A stretch of DNA of 48,815 nucleotides, from positions 1 through 48,815 of the forward strand of contig JAISZB010000275.1 of the NCBI GenBank assembly GCA_031269465.1. Reading direction: 5' to 3'. Under the pieces are notes generated by a model that was given only the letters and a program-made list of their open reading frames with translations, made no database searches and was not told the origin of the DNA. This document shows positions 18,452-27,785 of the stretch, one piece after another. The position numbers and the translations under genes are program-made. This stretch comes from Clostridiales bacterium. GTDB lineage: Bacteria; Bacillota; Clostridia; Lachnospirales; WQUN01. The number at the start of each line of letters is the position of its first letter. Position 1 is the stretch's first letter.

Positions 18452-18640
18452 TATTGATTTTCATATGAATGATTCAGAGATATATTTTTTGGCTTTGCAG
18501 CATGACTAGGATTCTTATTGCGTTGCTTGCAATTATAACACTTAAAATAGAGAAATTCAATGGAATAACAAGGCGTAAATGCCGATATCAAACGCACTCG
18601 CTCTACAGTCAAGTACCAAATAGGCAGTTGCAATATATTT
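18452..18640. repeat. Degenerate family P remnants
   Basis: TATTGATTTTCATATGAA at 18452 and, further on, AATGCCGATATC, GCACTCGCT and ACCAAATAGGCAG at 18570-18632 are separated arms of a decayed copy. Confidence 0.5.
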
Positions 18641-18688
18641 TGAAGCTTTGCCTAATCTGAGACTTAAAATTCCAGCTTGGATTGAGTT

Positions 18689-18912
18689 GTACCGCTTTTC
18701 ATCAAATGTTAATTTTTTTGTTGATTATCCATTGAATGGTGCGATATCGGCATTTTGCACTCGCTTTATAATCAAGCTCCAAATAAGGCAGTTTAGTACG
18801 AAAATACATTTCATGGTCATTTGTCCATGCTTCAAACACACAATTGACTTTATATTTTCACTCTTGACGGTGAAGCGCAGCGTCATAGGGGTTTATATGA
18901 AAAGCAGTATAT
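18689..18912 (-). repeat. Composite repeat: family P joined to family A
   Basis: Family P core at 18689-18790 (TTGATTATCCATTGAATG ... GCACTCGCTTTATAATCAAG) runs into a 120-bp 'family A' segment (18792-18912) ending AAAAGCAGTATA. Read on the minus strand it matches 36551-36778 over its whole length. In both places the order is A then P. Confidence 0.85.
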
Positions 18913-19220
18913 GCAATTTAAGTAGATTTGACTGAAAGTCGAAAACTTTCTAAAAATTGCCGTGTGGGTTGAACCTAGCTTAAAAGTGCGTCAGCATATC
19001 GTAATTCATTTTGATATGCATTTTCAAGGATTGCTTTACATGAAATCTGACTTTTATTCCATTATTAAAGGTGGACTTCTTCTTAATATGCATTTGTTGC
19101 AAATCAGAACACTCTATTTTTTGACAGTGATTGTAAAGTGTTATATAATTGTTTCAATTCTAGGTGATGAATTAAGGGCGTAGAGTGCGCGCCAGCATGT
19201 CGGAAAGCAACTCAATTGAA

Positions 19221-19354
19221 TATACTGATTTGCATATGACGTTCCCGCTTTAACGGTTTATCATACATCGAGCGCGAAATGCCTATACCTGCATCTCGCG
19301 CCTTGAAAGCGGACAGTCAAGATCCAATAGGCGCTTTTGACTGCAAATCGGCAT
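19221..19354. repeat. Family P, full-length
   Basis: Starts TATACTGATTTGCATATGA and ends GACTGCAAATCGGCAT. The core GCGCGAAATGCCTAT / GCATCTCGCGC has compensatory changes that keep pairing. Confidence 0.85.
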
Positions 19355-19654
19355 TTATCCTTGGCGGGAAAGAAATGCAGTCGAACGCGAATTATATTGC
19401 CCCTCGCGGCTGACGGGAATTCCGCCAGCCCGAGCTTAACCGCTGTTTTGCGCAGTGAGCAGCGAACTCTCAATAGCCCTTTGAAATGCCGCATTTGCAA
19501 TCGACTAGACGCGCCACTTATTTGAGCCTTTGCGGGGATCAGCTCTTATAGGCTGGCATTCCCGAATTTCTGCAACAGGAGGCTTCACAGGCATGTGCAT
19601 GAAAACGTATTTACAGGCTATTATTCATCACACTTAAAAGGGAGGAGCATACCT

Positions 19655-20773
19655 ATGGAAAACCCCAGATTTGATTTTAAGAAAGAAAGCATCTCTCCTT
19701 TAGGCTTTGGCCTTATGAGGCTTCCTGTCAACTCAGACGGCTCTATTGATGAGAAGCATGTGTGTCGGATGGCGGACAGCTTCCTGGAAAGCGGAATGAA
19801 TTACTTTGATACCGCTTACGTCTACCATGGAGGATTTTCTGAGAGGATATTCAAACGCGCGGTTTCAGACAGGCATCCTCGAAGTTCTTACAAGCTTGCA
19901 ACCAAGCTTCCTATTTGGCAGGTCAAGAAGCATTCCGATATGCAGGAAATGCTGGAGGAGCAATTGAAGCGCACAGGGCTGGATTTCATAGACTTCTACC
20001 TGATTCATTCAATAGACGCGGGGCACAACGAATTCTGCGAGAAGTACGATGCCTTTGAATTTATAAGGAAGATTAAAGAGCAGGGCAAAGCCCGGCATAT
20101 CGGCTTTTCGTTCCATGGAGACTCCGCTCTGCTGCGCAAGCTTTTATCAGAGCATCCTGAGGTTGAGTTTGTACAGCTGCAACTGAACTACTATGACTGG
20201 GACGCCATAAAAGCCGGCGAATTGTACAATATAGCCTTGGAGCATAATACTCCGGTAATAATTATGGAGCCTGTAAGAGGCGGCATGCTTTCAAAGCTTC
20301 CTGAAGACGCAGCCCGGATCCTCTCAAGCGCTGATCCAAAGGCGTCTTTCGCATCATGGGCTTTGCGCTGGTGTTCATCCTTGGACGGCGTTATGACGGT
20401 GCTCAGCGGCATGTCAAATGCCGAGCAGATGAAGGACAACCTCGCAACCTACGCCGATTTTTCTCCGATATCGGACTATGAGAGAAATGCCATTGAAAAG
20501 GTTAACGGAATACTCAAAAACCGCCCGACCATTCCCTGCACATCCTGCAAGTACTGTTCGGACTGTCCGCAGTCCATTCCCATATACAGCATCTTCGAGA
20601 AATACAACCACTACATCAACACAAACCAGAACCTTGGAATGTTCAGAGGCGCATACCAGCAACTCAAGCCAAGGGGAGATTCCTGCATAGAATGCGGACT
20701 TTGCGAATCGCTTTGCCCGCAAGGAATAAACATTATAAATGAGCTGAAGGCCATAGAAAGGCTGGTTCAATAG
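19655..20773 (+). CDS. Aldo/keto reductase with C-terminal 2x[4Fe-4S] domain
   Basis: 372 residues. The N-terminal aldo/keto reductase barrel has Asp52, Tyr57, Lys84 and His119 (FDTAYVY, LATK, YLIHS). The C-terminal 75 residues carry two ferredoxin-like cysteine clusters, CTSCKYCSDC near residue 300 and CIECGLCESLC at 344-354. This architecture is the Fe-S aldo/keto oxidoreductase family common in anaerobes; the clusters suggest electron transfer to or from ferredoxin. GGGAGGAG lies 8 nt before ATG 19655. An upstream in-frame ATG at 19595 lacks a binding site. Convergent with the helical-repeat gene across a strong terminator. Substrate unknown. Confidence 0.9.
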   Translation: MENPRFDFKKESISPLGFGLMRLPVNSDGSIDEKHVCRMADSFLESGMNYFDTAYVYHGGFSERIFKRAVSDRHPRSSYKLATKLPIWQVKKHSDMQEMLEEQLKRTGLDFIDFYLIHSIDAGHNEFCEKYDAFEFIRKIKEQGKARHIGFSFHGDSALLRKLLSEHPEVEFVQLQLNYYDWDAIKAGELYNIALEHNTPVIIMEPVRGGMLSKLPEDAARILSSADPKASFASWALRWCSSLDGVMTVLSGMSNAEQMKDNLATYADFSPISDYERNAIEKVNGILKNRPTIPCTSCKYCSDCPQSIPIYSIFEKYNHYINTNQNLGMFRGAYQQLKPRGDSCIECGLCESLCPQGINIINELKAIERLVQ

Positions 20774-20860
20774 CATGCGCTGATTTGCAGCCATAGCCGC
20801 GCATTTTGCTCGTGGCTGTCCGCTATGCAGTAAGCGACGCTTAAAGCAAATCATCATAAG

Positions 20861-20900
20861 AAGCCAGGCTGAGCATCTTTAGGATGCTTCGCCTGGCTTT
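20861..20900. terminator. Bidirectional intrinsic terminator
   Basis: AAGCCAGGC (20861-20869) pairs with GCCTGGCTT (20891-20899), and AGCATC (20872-20877) with GATGCT (20883-20888). A/T flanks on both sides fit termination of both convergent genes. Confidence 0.8.
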
Positions 20901-20920
20901 GCGCTTCTTGCTTTAGAAAT

Positions 20921-22342
20921 TTAGATCCCTGCGCGAATGATAGTCTTTACCAGCCTGTTGTAAACATCAACGAGATCCTGGTTTGACTTGTGGCTTCGCA
21001 TGATGGTGTTGAGCATGGTCAAGAAGATATCTTTACAGGATACATCCCTCGCTATTATATTGCTTACGCCCATGGCGAACTGGACGGGAAGCTGCTCGTT
21101 TTTCGGGTTTGCTATGCATATCAGGCGCAATATCTGCAGCGTCTCTTTAGCAGCCTCGACATCCTGCCTGTCTGCCAGGCAGAACAGCCCTCTGCCGTAC
21201 GCGAAGGTTATGGCTTGATTTCCAGGGTGGCTCATGTAGCATTTTGAGAGAAGATCAGCAGTAGCTTCAGCTTCAGCCCCTGTTTGCTTGGCAAGCAGGT
21301 TTACCAGGCCCAACGCATAGCTTTGGACAAATTCCGCTGAATTTAAATGCAAAACGCTCATTTCGGCGATTTTGTCAAATGTCCTTTTTATATCTTCGTA
21401 GTTTGACTGAGTGTAAGACAAGCTCACCAAAGCTTTGGTATAGTTAATCGCTATGGCTTTGCTATCCGGATGGACTTCATAAAGCTCGGCAATCATGCCG
21501 ACGCATTCAGCTATGTTTTTAGAGCCGTCCTTTTGCGAGAACTCATAGATCCCTTCGGAAAACGCTTCTACTGCCTCAGGAGCCTGCGGGAAACTGACGC
21601 CCAGATTAGAGAGCCTTCTTAAAGTAAGATCAGCTTCTTCTGTTTCCTGCTCTTTTAGAAGCTCTATAAGGGCCTTTCCCAAATCCTTGGCGGCCTTTGC
21701 AGACGAAGGAAACCTTGTCGCCAGCTTTTCTAGCTTATTGATAGTATTCGCCCTGTCTTCTCCGGACTCAAGCGTGCTCAGCTTAAATAGGGCGCCTGAA
21801 ATGGTTGATGCCAACTCAATGCTTTCAGGGAACCTTTCAAAAAGAGATTCAATGGACTCTATAGCGGCGACTTGGCTCGCGACGCTCTCAGTCGTGTGGC
21901 TTGCAATCCCCTTGGCGTACTGCTGGGCGTAGAAAGCGTCATCTAAGTGCAATAAATAGAGCTTGCTGAGATTATCGACCGCTTCGGCTCCGCTTGCCCA
22001 GTCCTTCTTCTCCGCAAGAGCCGCCATTCCCTCTGCAAAGGCTGGATGTATTTCATAATTGTCCGGATGCTTCTGCGCAAACTCGATAAGAGTTTCTCCT
22101 GTCGCCTTTGCGTCTGCCAGATCTTGAAGCTTGATGATTTTGGAGAGCGCCAAAGCATAGCAGTTTTGAAGCATAACTACTTTGGAATTGTTTTTATGCA
22201 GTCTGGATATTTTTTTGATGCTTTTCACTGCTTCCGTCAAGGTCTGGCTATCCAGAGCCTGGCACATTTCTTGAGCTTCATTGATGTAGGCCTCAATGAT
22301 GACCAAATCCGTTTTTTGAGAATGAGGCGTTCTTTGCTCCAA
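20921..22342 (-). CDS. 40-residue helical-repeat (TPR-like) protein, paralogue 1
   Basis: 473 residues made almost wholly of about ten tandem repeats of close to 40 residues. A typical unit begins H/F-P-x-S/N (e.g. HPDSKAIAINYTKALVSL), then a YAxGL-xL helix and a second helix with an EA-x-x-T-x-x-x-L-x-x-L pattern. The period and helix pairing are TPR/SEL1-like, but the consensus is not standard TPR. No signal peptide or membrane segment, so probably a cytosolic scaffold. Start is TTG with AGGA 7 nt upstream; no better start is open in frame, so the true N-terminus is uncertain. A paralogue with the same repeat, also TTG-initiated, lies at 41774-43159. Function unknown. Confidence 0.75.
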   Translation of the reverse strand: MEQRTPHSQKTDLVIIEAYINEAQEMCQALDSQTLTEAVKSIKKISRLHKNNSKVVMLQNCYALALSKIIKLQDLADAKATGETLIEFAQKHPDNYEIHPAFAEGMAALAEKKDWASGAEAVDNLSKLYLLHLDDAFYAQQYAKGIASHTTESVASQVAAIESIESLFERFPESIELASTISGALFKLSTLESGEDRANTINKLEKLATRFPSSAKAAKDLGKALIELLKEQETEEADLTLRRLSNLGVSFPQAPEAVEAFSEGIYEFSQKDGSKNIAECVGMIAELYEVHPDSKAIAINYTKALVSLSYTQSNYEDIKRTFDKIAEMSVLHLNSAEFVQSYALGLVNLLAKQTGAEAEATADLLSKCYMSHPGNQAITFAYGRGLFCLADRQDVEAAKETLQILRLICIANPKNEQLPVQFAMGVSNIIARDVSCKDIFLTMLNTIMRSHKSNQDLVDVYNRLVKTIIRAGI

Positions 22343-22474
22343 TTCCAGATCCTGCTGCAGGCGTCTGGGCGATTGGCCATGATGAAATAGCGCATTCTAT
22401 TTTTGGTCTGCTTGGAAACTCCATTAAGCATCGGATGCAGCCGGCTGTTCATCCGACTTGCTAATGAGATAAAG

Positions 22475-22519
22475 CCATGAGATTAAAATCCATGAGATTA
22501 AAATCCATGAGATTAAAAC
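22475..22519. repeat. Three tandem 15-bp repeats
   Basis: CCATGAGATTAAAAT occurs at 22475-22489, 22490-22504 and, with one change at the last base, at 22505-22519. It lies upstream of the helical-repeat gene start. Confidence 0.9.
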
Positions 22520-22749
22520 CATGCGCAAAAAGCATTTCTATCACTGCCTACGACCCTTCAGCATAACATATCCATGTGCGTTTGATGACGTCTTTGTTCC
22601 GACTGCGCCTTGCTTTTGTTTAAAGAGCGTTCATTTCCCGCTTAGGTACATTAAAGCTGGCTGCAACTTATCCTTTCTATGTATTTTTCTTTCAGTTTCA
22701 CTGCTTCATTACACACCGACGAGCATTAAGCCTGATCTCTGAGCCTTGC

Positions 22750-22958
22750 TATACTGCTTTGCATTGAAAAGTTCCGATTTCGATGTCGGATCATAAATTA
22801 GCGAGAAATGTTGATATAGACATTTCGCACCCTTCAACGGACAGATCTTCCTTTTTTGGAGCTTGACTGTCCATTGAGTGGTGCGACTGATATCGGCATT
22901 TCGCACTCGCTGTATAATCAAGCTCCAAAAAAGGTAATTCTATGTGAAACGCAGTATA
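22750..22958. repeat. Two fused family P copies
   Basis: A left terminus TATACTGCTTTGCA, a first diverged core (GCGAGAAATGTTGATATAG ... CATTTCGCACC), then a second well-kept core (TTTTTTGGAGCTTGACTG ... CTCGCTGTATAATCAAGC) and a single right terminus GAAACGCAGTATA. There is one pair of ends for two cores. Confidence 0.88.
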
Positions 22959-23146
22959 TCTGCAGGGTTCAGTTCTCAAAAACCTATAAATTCTAGCTGG
23001 CCGGAACAAATTCCGAAAACATTCTTATGTACTTCTTCGCGCGGGATATTCTTGAATGAGTCCGCTAATCATCTCATGAAAATGAAGAGGCTAGAAAATT
23101 CACTTACGGCGATCTCATTCATGAACAATCGCGCCGGAAAGCAATT

Positions 23147-23185
23147 ATACTGATTTGCATATGATACTGCATTTGGATTTACTGC
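23147..23185. repeat. Family P terminal fragment
   Basis: TATACTGATTTGCATATGA followed by unrelated sequence. Confidence 0.6.
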
Positions 23186-23799
23186 ACTTCGGTATAACTT
23201 GCCATTCATTTGAGCATTGTAGGGCGAGACAGCTATAGGCATAACTTCAGCCTTCTCCTATAGATTCAAAAAACATATTTTGGCGATGACTCAGCTAGCG
23301 CTGATTTTTTTAAAACGGCGCAGGGGAAATCAGGCATAAAACCAAAAGGTTAGAGCAATTCATCATTCCTCTTGGAAGAATCCTAAATATAGCGACTAAT
23401 ACACGCGAGGCTAAAGGATCCTTGAGTTTCTTGCATCTGGTGTTGCAGACTCTTCTGGGTGAGCCGCGCTTGAAGTCAGATAGTTTGCCTTTGATTTGCA
23501 AGTTGTGTCGCAATTTACTTCATATTATACAATTTGGCGAATATCCTCGTCAAGCAAAATTATAAAGTTGAATTATTTTATTGAGAAAAAAGACGCTAAG
23601 ATGCATAAAACACTTATATATCCATTAAGGCAAGGATGGTTTTTAAGAATAAGGGGCGAAAATTAAAAATGAAAGGATGAGGGCTTGAAAAGCCAGACGA
23701 AAACTGGCATTCAAAGTCTTCAGATAAAACTAAAGGCAAAAAATTAGATAGCCCCTACTGTTTAAGGCATAACAATTTAGCTATGAAACTTCCTGTTTA

Positions 23800-23856
23800 G
23801 AGCTTGGCTAGCTGAAAATAGGTATACTATAGTATGCAAATCAGCGTAACAGAAGA
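23800..23856. repeat. Family P right-end fragment
   Basis: GAGCTTGGCTAG, AAAATAGGTA and ATGCAAATCAGCGTA are recognisable; the core is gone. Confidence 0.55.
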
Positions 23857-24082
23857 TCAGATTTATTTAATATAAAGAGGAATCTGACAGATGGACAGCT
23901 GGTGTGTCAGTTAAGCAGGAAGAGGCTTAGGAAGCGAGAAAAACGCGCAATTAAGCGGCATCAAGGGATTTAGATTTTGCTAAGCTACTTAAAGTCATTT
24001 TATGGAGGCAAAGCCTGCAACCAATCACCCCAAATATCTGCATAAATGGTTTCATGCATTTCCAGGCAGTTCGATTACGCAG

Positions 24083-24208
24083 TACTGACTTGCAGCTGCC
24101 AAATTTTGGAGCCTGATTATACAGCGAGTGCGAAATGCCGATATAGGAATTTCGCACCTTGAACGTGTAATCAGGTCCAAAAAAGGTCGTTTGACCGCAA
24201 TCGGCTTA
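24083..24208. repeat. Family P, tandem copy 1
   Basis: TACTGACTTGCAG ... ATTATACAGCGAGTGCGAAA, core ATGCCGATATAGGAATTTCG, end GACCGCAATCGGC. It abuts the next copy with almost no spacer, and its linker order is opposite to that of copy 2. Confidence 0.9.
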
Positions 24209-24210
24209 GA

Positions 24211-24350
24211 TATACTGATTTGCAGTCAAATGTATTGATTTTGGAGCTTGATTATCCATTGAGTGGTGCGAAATGCCGATCTCGGCATTTTGCACTCGCT
24301 GTATAATCAAGCTCCAGAATCGAAGCTTTCATATGCAAATCATCAGTATA
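24211..24350. repeat. Family P, tandem copy 2, full-length
   Basis: 140 bp from TATACTGATTTGCAG to CATCAGTATA. Inner arms TTTTGGAGCTTGATTAT / ATAATCAAGCTCCAGAA, central AATGCCGATCTCGGCATT and the asymmetric linkers CCATTGAGTG and CTCGCTGT are all present. A good type copy for the family. Confidence 0.93.
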
Positions 24351-24608
24351 AGCAAAAAGCTAAAAACAAGGGTTATGACTTGGATAATTGGCGAATAAAA
24401 AACCAGCCAGGCTTTTGCCAGCGTTGCAAAATCACTTGCAAATACTTATAAAACGGAATTATCCTTGAACTTCAATTCTGCTTAAAAAGACATTTTCTGT
24501 CCGATGCGCGTGTACCTTCAGCCTTATTGCTTTGCAGTTTCGGCTTATAGGCACAATGAACCAAAAATTCTAGGCATGATAGAGAAGAAGGCCTTTGACT
24601 GCATATGA

Positions 24609-25337
24609 TCAGGCATCTTCTCCAATAGAGGCGAGCATCATCTTCTTTGAATATAGCAAGTGCTTTCTAATTAAGGCTTTAGCTGAGGAAGCATCATCAT
24701 TTTCAATTGCTCTTAGTATTTCTCTGTGCTCTCTATTGGAAATCTCAATGGATGGAATAGATGAATTGCTTTTTTGGATATTGCTTTTCCTGACGCTTGT
24801 CAATGATTCGCAGATGCTTATAAGAACGGGATTTCCGCATAGCTCTGTAAGGGTGTCGTGAAATGCATTGTCAAAATCTGAGTATTCCTCAATATTGGAG
24901 TTTTCTATTGCATAATCCATCTTCTCAATTATTCCGCGCAGGCGAAGAATATCTGAGCCCGACTTCCTCTGCATCACGAGCTCGACTATAGACTCCTCAA
25001 TGACTATGCGAGTTTCATAAACATCGCATATCATTTGCCTATTTGCTGTAAGAAAAGGAAGCAGAGCGCTTTTTATCTCAAACGGCTTTATCTCATTTAC
25101 AAATGTGCCGTCTCCTTGGCGTATTGAAACAACCCCCATGCTGCTTAATCTTTTGAATGCCTCTCGAACAGTAACTCTGCTTACGCCGAAATTCTGTATA
25201 TAGATATTCTCGGAGGGAAGCTTGTCGAAAGGCTTGTATTTTTCCTGGATAATAGAATTGATTACACTTTCAACGATTAAATCTGTTTTCGTTTTAAATT
25301 CAGTCTTAAATTCCTTTGCGCTTGACATGATTTTCAT
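24609..25337 (-). CDS. GntR family regulator, FadR subfamily
   Basis: 242 residues. The N-terminal winged helix is at about 18-85 (KLPSENIYIQNFGVSRVTVREAF), followed by the all-helical FCD ligand domain, including SDFDNAFHDTL and, near the end, a LIRKH histidine in the usual metal/ligand pocket positions. These regulators bind small carboxylates or sugar acids. GGGAG lies 7 nt before ATG 25337; a second ATG at residue 4 is also possible. It is divergent from the second sugar importer across a 1-kb region that contains a palindromic candidate operator, so it probably controls that importer and itself. Confidence 0.9.
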   Translation of the reverse strand: MKIMSSAKEFKTEFKTKTDLIVESVINSIIQEKYKPFDKLPSENIYIQNFGVSRVTVREAFKRLSSMGVVSIRQGDGTFVNEIKPFEIKSALLPFLTANRQMICDVYETRIVIEESIVELVMQRKSGSDILRLRGIIEKMDYAIENSNIEEYSDFDNAFHDTLTELCGNPVLISICESLTSVRKSNIQKSNSSIPSIEISNREHREILRAIENDDASSAKALIRKHLLYSKKMMLASIGEDA

Positions 25338-25422
25338 TCCTCTTCTCCCAGGGCGAATAATATTGACTCTATGGCTATTTCAAATCCCTGCTTCCCCTTA
25401 ATCATATGCTCATTCATTTTAT

Positions 25423-25525
25423 TATACTGATTTTCATTGGAAAGTACCTATTTTGGAGCTGGATTATACAGGTGAAAGTGGATAGTCCAGCTCCAAAATA
25501 GATGCAATTGACTGCAAATCGGCAT
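25423..25525. repeat. Family P, centre-deleted
   Basis: TATACTGATTTTCATTGGAA, CTATTTTGGAGCTGGATTAT, a short loop, then TAGTCCAGCTCCAAAATAG and GACTGCAAATCGGCAT. The central palindrome is missing. It lies 86 bp upstream of the gntR start codon. Confidence 0.88.
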
Positions 25526-25713
25526 GGCGCAAAAAAGCCAGGCTCGCTTTCCTCGCAACCTCTTCGCTATCAACTTGATAATGCCCTAAAAACAGTATAT
25601 AACAATAAAGGACGAAATGCAAAGAATAAAAACATTGCCAATTGTTTGGCCTTTTGATCTTGAACCTAAGAGTTTTAGCAATTAAAATGCAATTTTAAAA
25701 AACCAATGCATTT

Positions 25714-25732
25714 ATTAGTATACTATGCTAAT
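25714..25732. promoter_or_regulatory. Candidate FadR-type operator
   Basis: ATTAGTATACTATGCTAAT is a near-perfect 19-bp palindrome. It contains the GT-AT-AC core typical of FadR-subfamily sites and lies between the divergent regulator and importer. Only one copy was seen. Confidence 0.4.
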
Positions 25733-25904
25733 CTTAATTGTGTCAATAGTAATATGATATTATTATTATATAGGAATAATTTTCAATTTGATGACAATTG
25801 AGGTTTAGTCTAGGAATTAAGATTTTGTCATTTTAGAGAATTTCTCCTATATTTTTCATCCAGGTTTTTCATCTCTGAAAGCAATAAACTTTTTTCAAAA
25901 AAAG

Positions 25905-25961
25905 TTGCTTATCTTAGAGCTTCATGTTATACTTGACTCATTAAAGATATTATGATATTAT
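25905..25961 (+). promoter_or_regulatory. Two overlapping sigma-A-type promoter candidates
   Basis: TTGCTT (25905-25910), 17 nt, TATACT (25928-25933), and TTGACT (25933-25938), 17 nt, TATTAT (25956-25961). They face the importer and would give a leader of almost 400 nt. Confidence 0.4.
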
Positions 25962-26200
25962 TTATTTTGGGTAATTAGTTCAAATGATTGCAGCCTTATC
26001 ATACTAATTCTAGAACTATTGACGAACTTTAATTTGCTATATGCATTTAGAAATGCCCATTGAAACTTCAAGTTAGGGGTTTGATTATAAAGATTTGCAG
26101 TAAATGCGCTAATAAATATGAATTTCATATTCTTATCTGTCTGCATTCGCTTCATTTTATAACCTCCCCGAACTGTCTCAATTGATTTAGCATAAGCAGA

Positions 26201-26257
26201 TATACTGCTTTGCATAGGATAGTACCGATTTGGTGTCTTTGACTGCAAAGCGGTATA
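26201..26257. repeat. 57-bp mini family P element
   Basis: TATACTGCTTTGCA at one end and TGCAAAGCGGTATA at the other (one mismatch) enclose just 29 bp. It is the family's termini without arms or core, located in the importer leader 92 bp before the start codon. Confidence 0.85.
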
Positions 26258-26348
26258 TTAGGATGATGCAAGGGCTGTCAATCAGAAATATGTATGTAAG
26301 CTTACAAACTATTTATACCAGTTCATCAACTAAAGGAGGAATTTTCAA

Positions 26349-27785
26349 ATGAAGCAACCCACACTGAAGCTAGCGGGAACCATCGCTTTAGCGCTCTTTG
26401 CGATCCTTTCAGGATGCAGCTCCGGAGGAGATGCGTCTAATGCGGGCGGCGGGGCTGGTTCAGAAGCTCAAGCGTCCGCCGCTTCGCAGTCTCAGGGGCC
26501 TGCAATTGAAAAAATAACAGTCTGGAGCAACGAGAGTTCCTCCAAGACGAAAAGAGATGAGCAGATAGCGCGGTACAACTCAGGGGAAGGAAAAGAGAAG
26601 GGAATCGAAATAGAATATACCGTTCTCGGCCAAGACTATTACGACGCTCTTAAAATCGCGGCGCAGACTGATGAGGCGCCTGATCTTTACCGCCTGACTT
26701 GGGACTCAACCCCCATCTTTGGCCAAGCCGGCTGGATAGTGCCTATAACTGACATGCCTGGAGGACAAGAGCTTGTGGATTTGTACGAAAAAGATTTGAT
26801 AGTGAATCAGCACATCTTCGATGGAAAGGTCTATACTTTGCCATTTTCCCTTACTACATACAAGATGATAGTAAACGACGACCTCTTTAAAAAGAATGGC
26901 TTGGAATACCCTGAAACCTTTGATGAAGTCAGGGAATGCGCGCGCATTATAACTGAAAACGGCGCAGGCCAGGAATTCGGATGGGTGCTCGGCTTGAAAA
27001 CGAACTGGGCCGCTTCCGTCTACTGCTATTTCCTGGGTGTGCCCAGCACCGGCATTGTCGGCTTTGATCCCAGAAACCTGGAATTTAGATTTTCAGACTT
27101 CATGCCTGTCTTTGACATGGTCAAGGGCATGATAGATGACGGCAGCGTTCTTCCGGGCTTTTCGGACATGGACACCGATCAGATGCACGCTCAATTCGCT
27201 GAAGGGCGCGTCGGCATGATACCGGGCGCCAGCTTTGACATCGGAACCTATACGGAGACTTACCCAGCCAAGTGCAATTGGAAGGTCATTCCTACGCCTC
27301 TGTATTCAAAGGACACCGTGCGGCAGTCTGATGTGGCGGACTGCATGAACTTATTGTGCATAGGTTCAAAGAGCCTTGAACATCCAGAGAAGGCCATGGA
27401 CGCGCTCAAGTTCTTCTATTCGGATGAAACCGTAGCGGAACTCTATCAGGAAGCCCTCTACATTCCTTATCGCCAGGAGGCGAAAGAGCTTGCGGAACAT
27501 GATCCGACCGCAAACGGCTTCAAGGAGTTTTCCGATGTATACAACTTGAGGCTGATTCCGTCCAATCCTGAATTCACCTTGGAAGTCGAGGGGGAAATGG
27601 CTAACCCGACGATAAACGGCATGTTCTCCGGCGCTCTGGGAGACGATTATAAAAGCATCATAGCTGATGTTGACATAGGTACAACGAAGCGCTTAAGAAG
27701 CTGGATCCTGCGGTTCTTGAAGAGTACCGGCTTGACTACTAGCCTTGGCGCCGCCATAGAGAATCGGGAGGCGAAGGCGGAATGA
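26349..27785 (+). CDS. Sugar ABC transporter solute-binding lipoprotein
   Basis: 478-residue family 1 solute-binding protein. Lipobox LSGC with Cys23, then a Gly/Ala/Ser linker to about residue 55, and a maltose-binding-protein-like body starting ITVWSNESS with DLYRLTWDS, LPFSLTTYKMIVNDDLF and a C-terminal GDDYKSIIADVD region. AAAGGAGGAA precedes ATG. Its stop overlaps the next start as ATGA. It belongs to a different binding-protein subgroup from the one at 11413, so the two importers likely take different sugars. Controlled perhaps by the divergent GntR regulator. Confidence 0.9.
   Translation: MKQPTLKLAGTIALALFAILSGCSSGGDASNAGGGAGSEAQASAASQSQGPAIEKITVWSNESSSKTKRDEQIARYNSGEGKEKGIEIEYTVLGQDYYDALKIAAQTDEAPDLYRLTWDSTPIFGQAGWIVPITDMPGGQELVDLYEKDLIVNQHIFDGKVYTLPFSLTTYKMIVNDDLFKKNGLEYPETFDEVRECARIITENGAGQEFGWVLGLKTNWAASVYCYFLGVPSTGIVGFDPRNLEFRFSDFMPVFDMVKGMIDDGSVLPGFSDMDTDQMHAQFAEGRVGMIPGASFDIGTYTETYPAKCNWKVIPTPLYSKDTVRQSDVADCMNLLCIGSKSLEHPEKAMDALKFFYSDETVAELYQEALYIPYRQEAKELAEHDPTANGFKEFSDVYNLRLIPSNPEFTLEVEGEMANPTINGMFSGALGDDYKSIIADVDIGTTKRLRSWILRFLKSTGLTTSLGAAIENREAKAE

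Larger units (their letters stand above)
18332..19654. other. 1.3-kb repeat-rich spacer
   Basis: Holds a degenerate family P piece (18452-18640), the composite A+P element (18689-18912) and another family P copy (19221-19354). 18930-19200 and 19360-19600 show no gene with a start signal. Confidence 0.5.
22343..24608. other. 2.3-kb gene-poor, repeat-dense region
   Basis: Contains three 15-bp tandem repeats, a fused double family P element, fragments near 23150 and 23820, and two tandem full-length family P copies. A + strand frame at about 23340-23565 (LEQFIIPLGRILNIATNT ...) is open but lacks a start and is not called. No convincing gene seen. Confidence 0.5.
25338..26348. other. Divergent regulatory region of gntR and sugar importer
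   Basis: About 1 kb, AT-rich from 25600 to 26150. Holds a centre-deleted family P copy next to the gntR start, an operator-like palindrome, two promoter candidates and a 57-bp mini family P element in the importer leader. No gene recognised. Confidence 0.55.
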
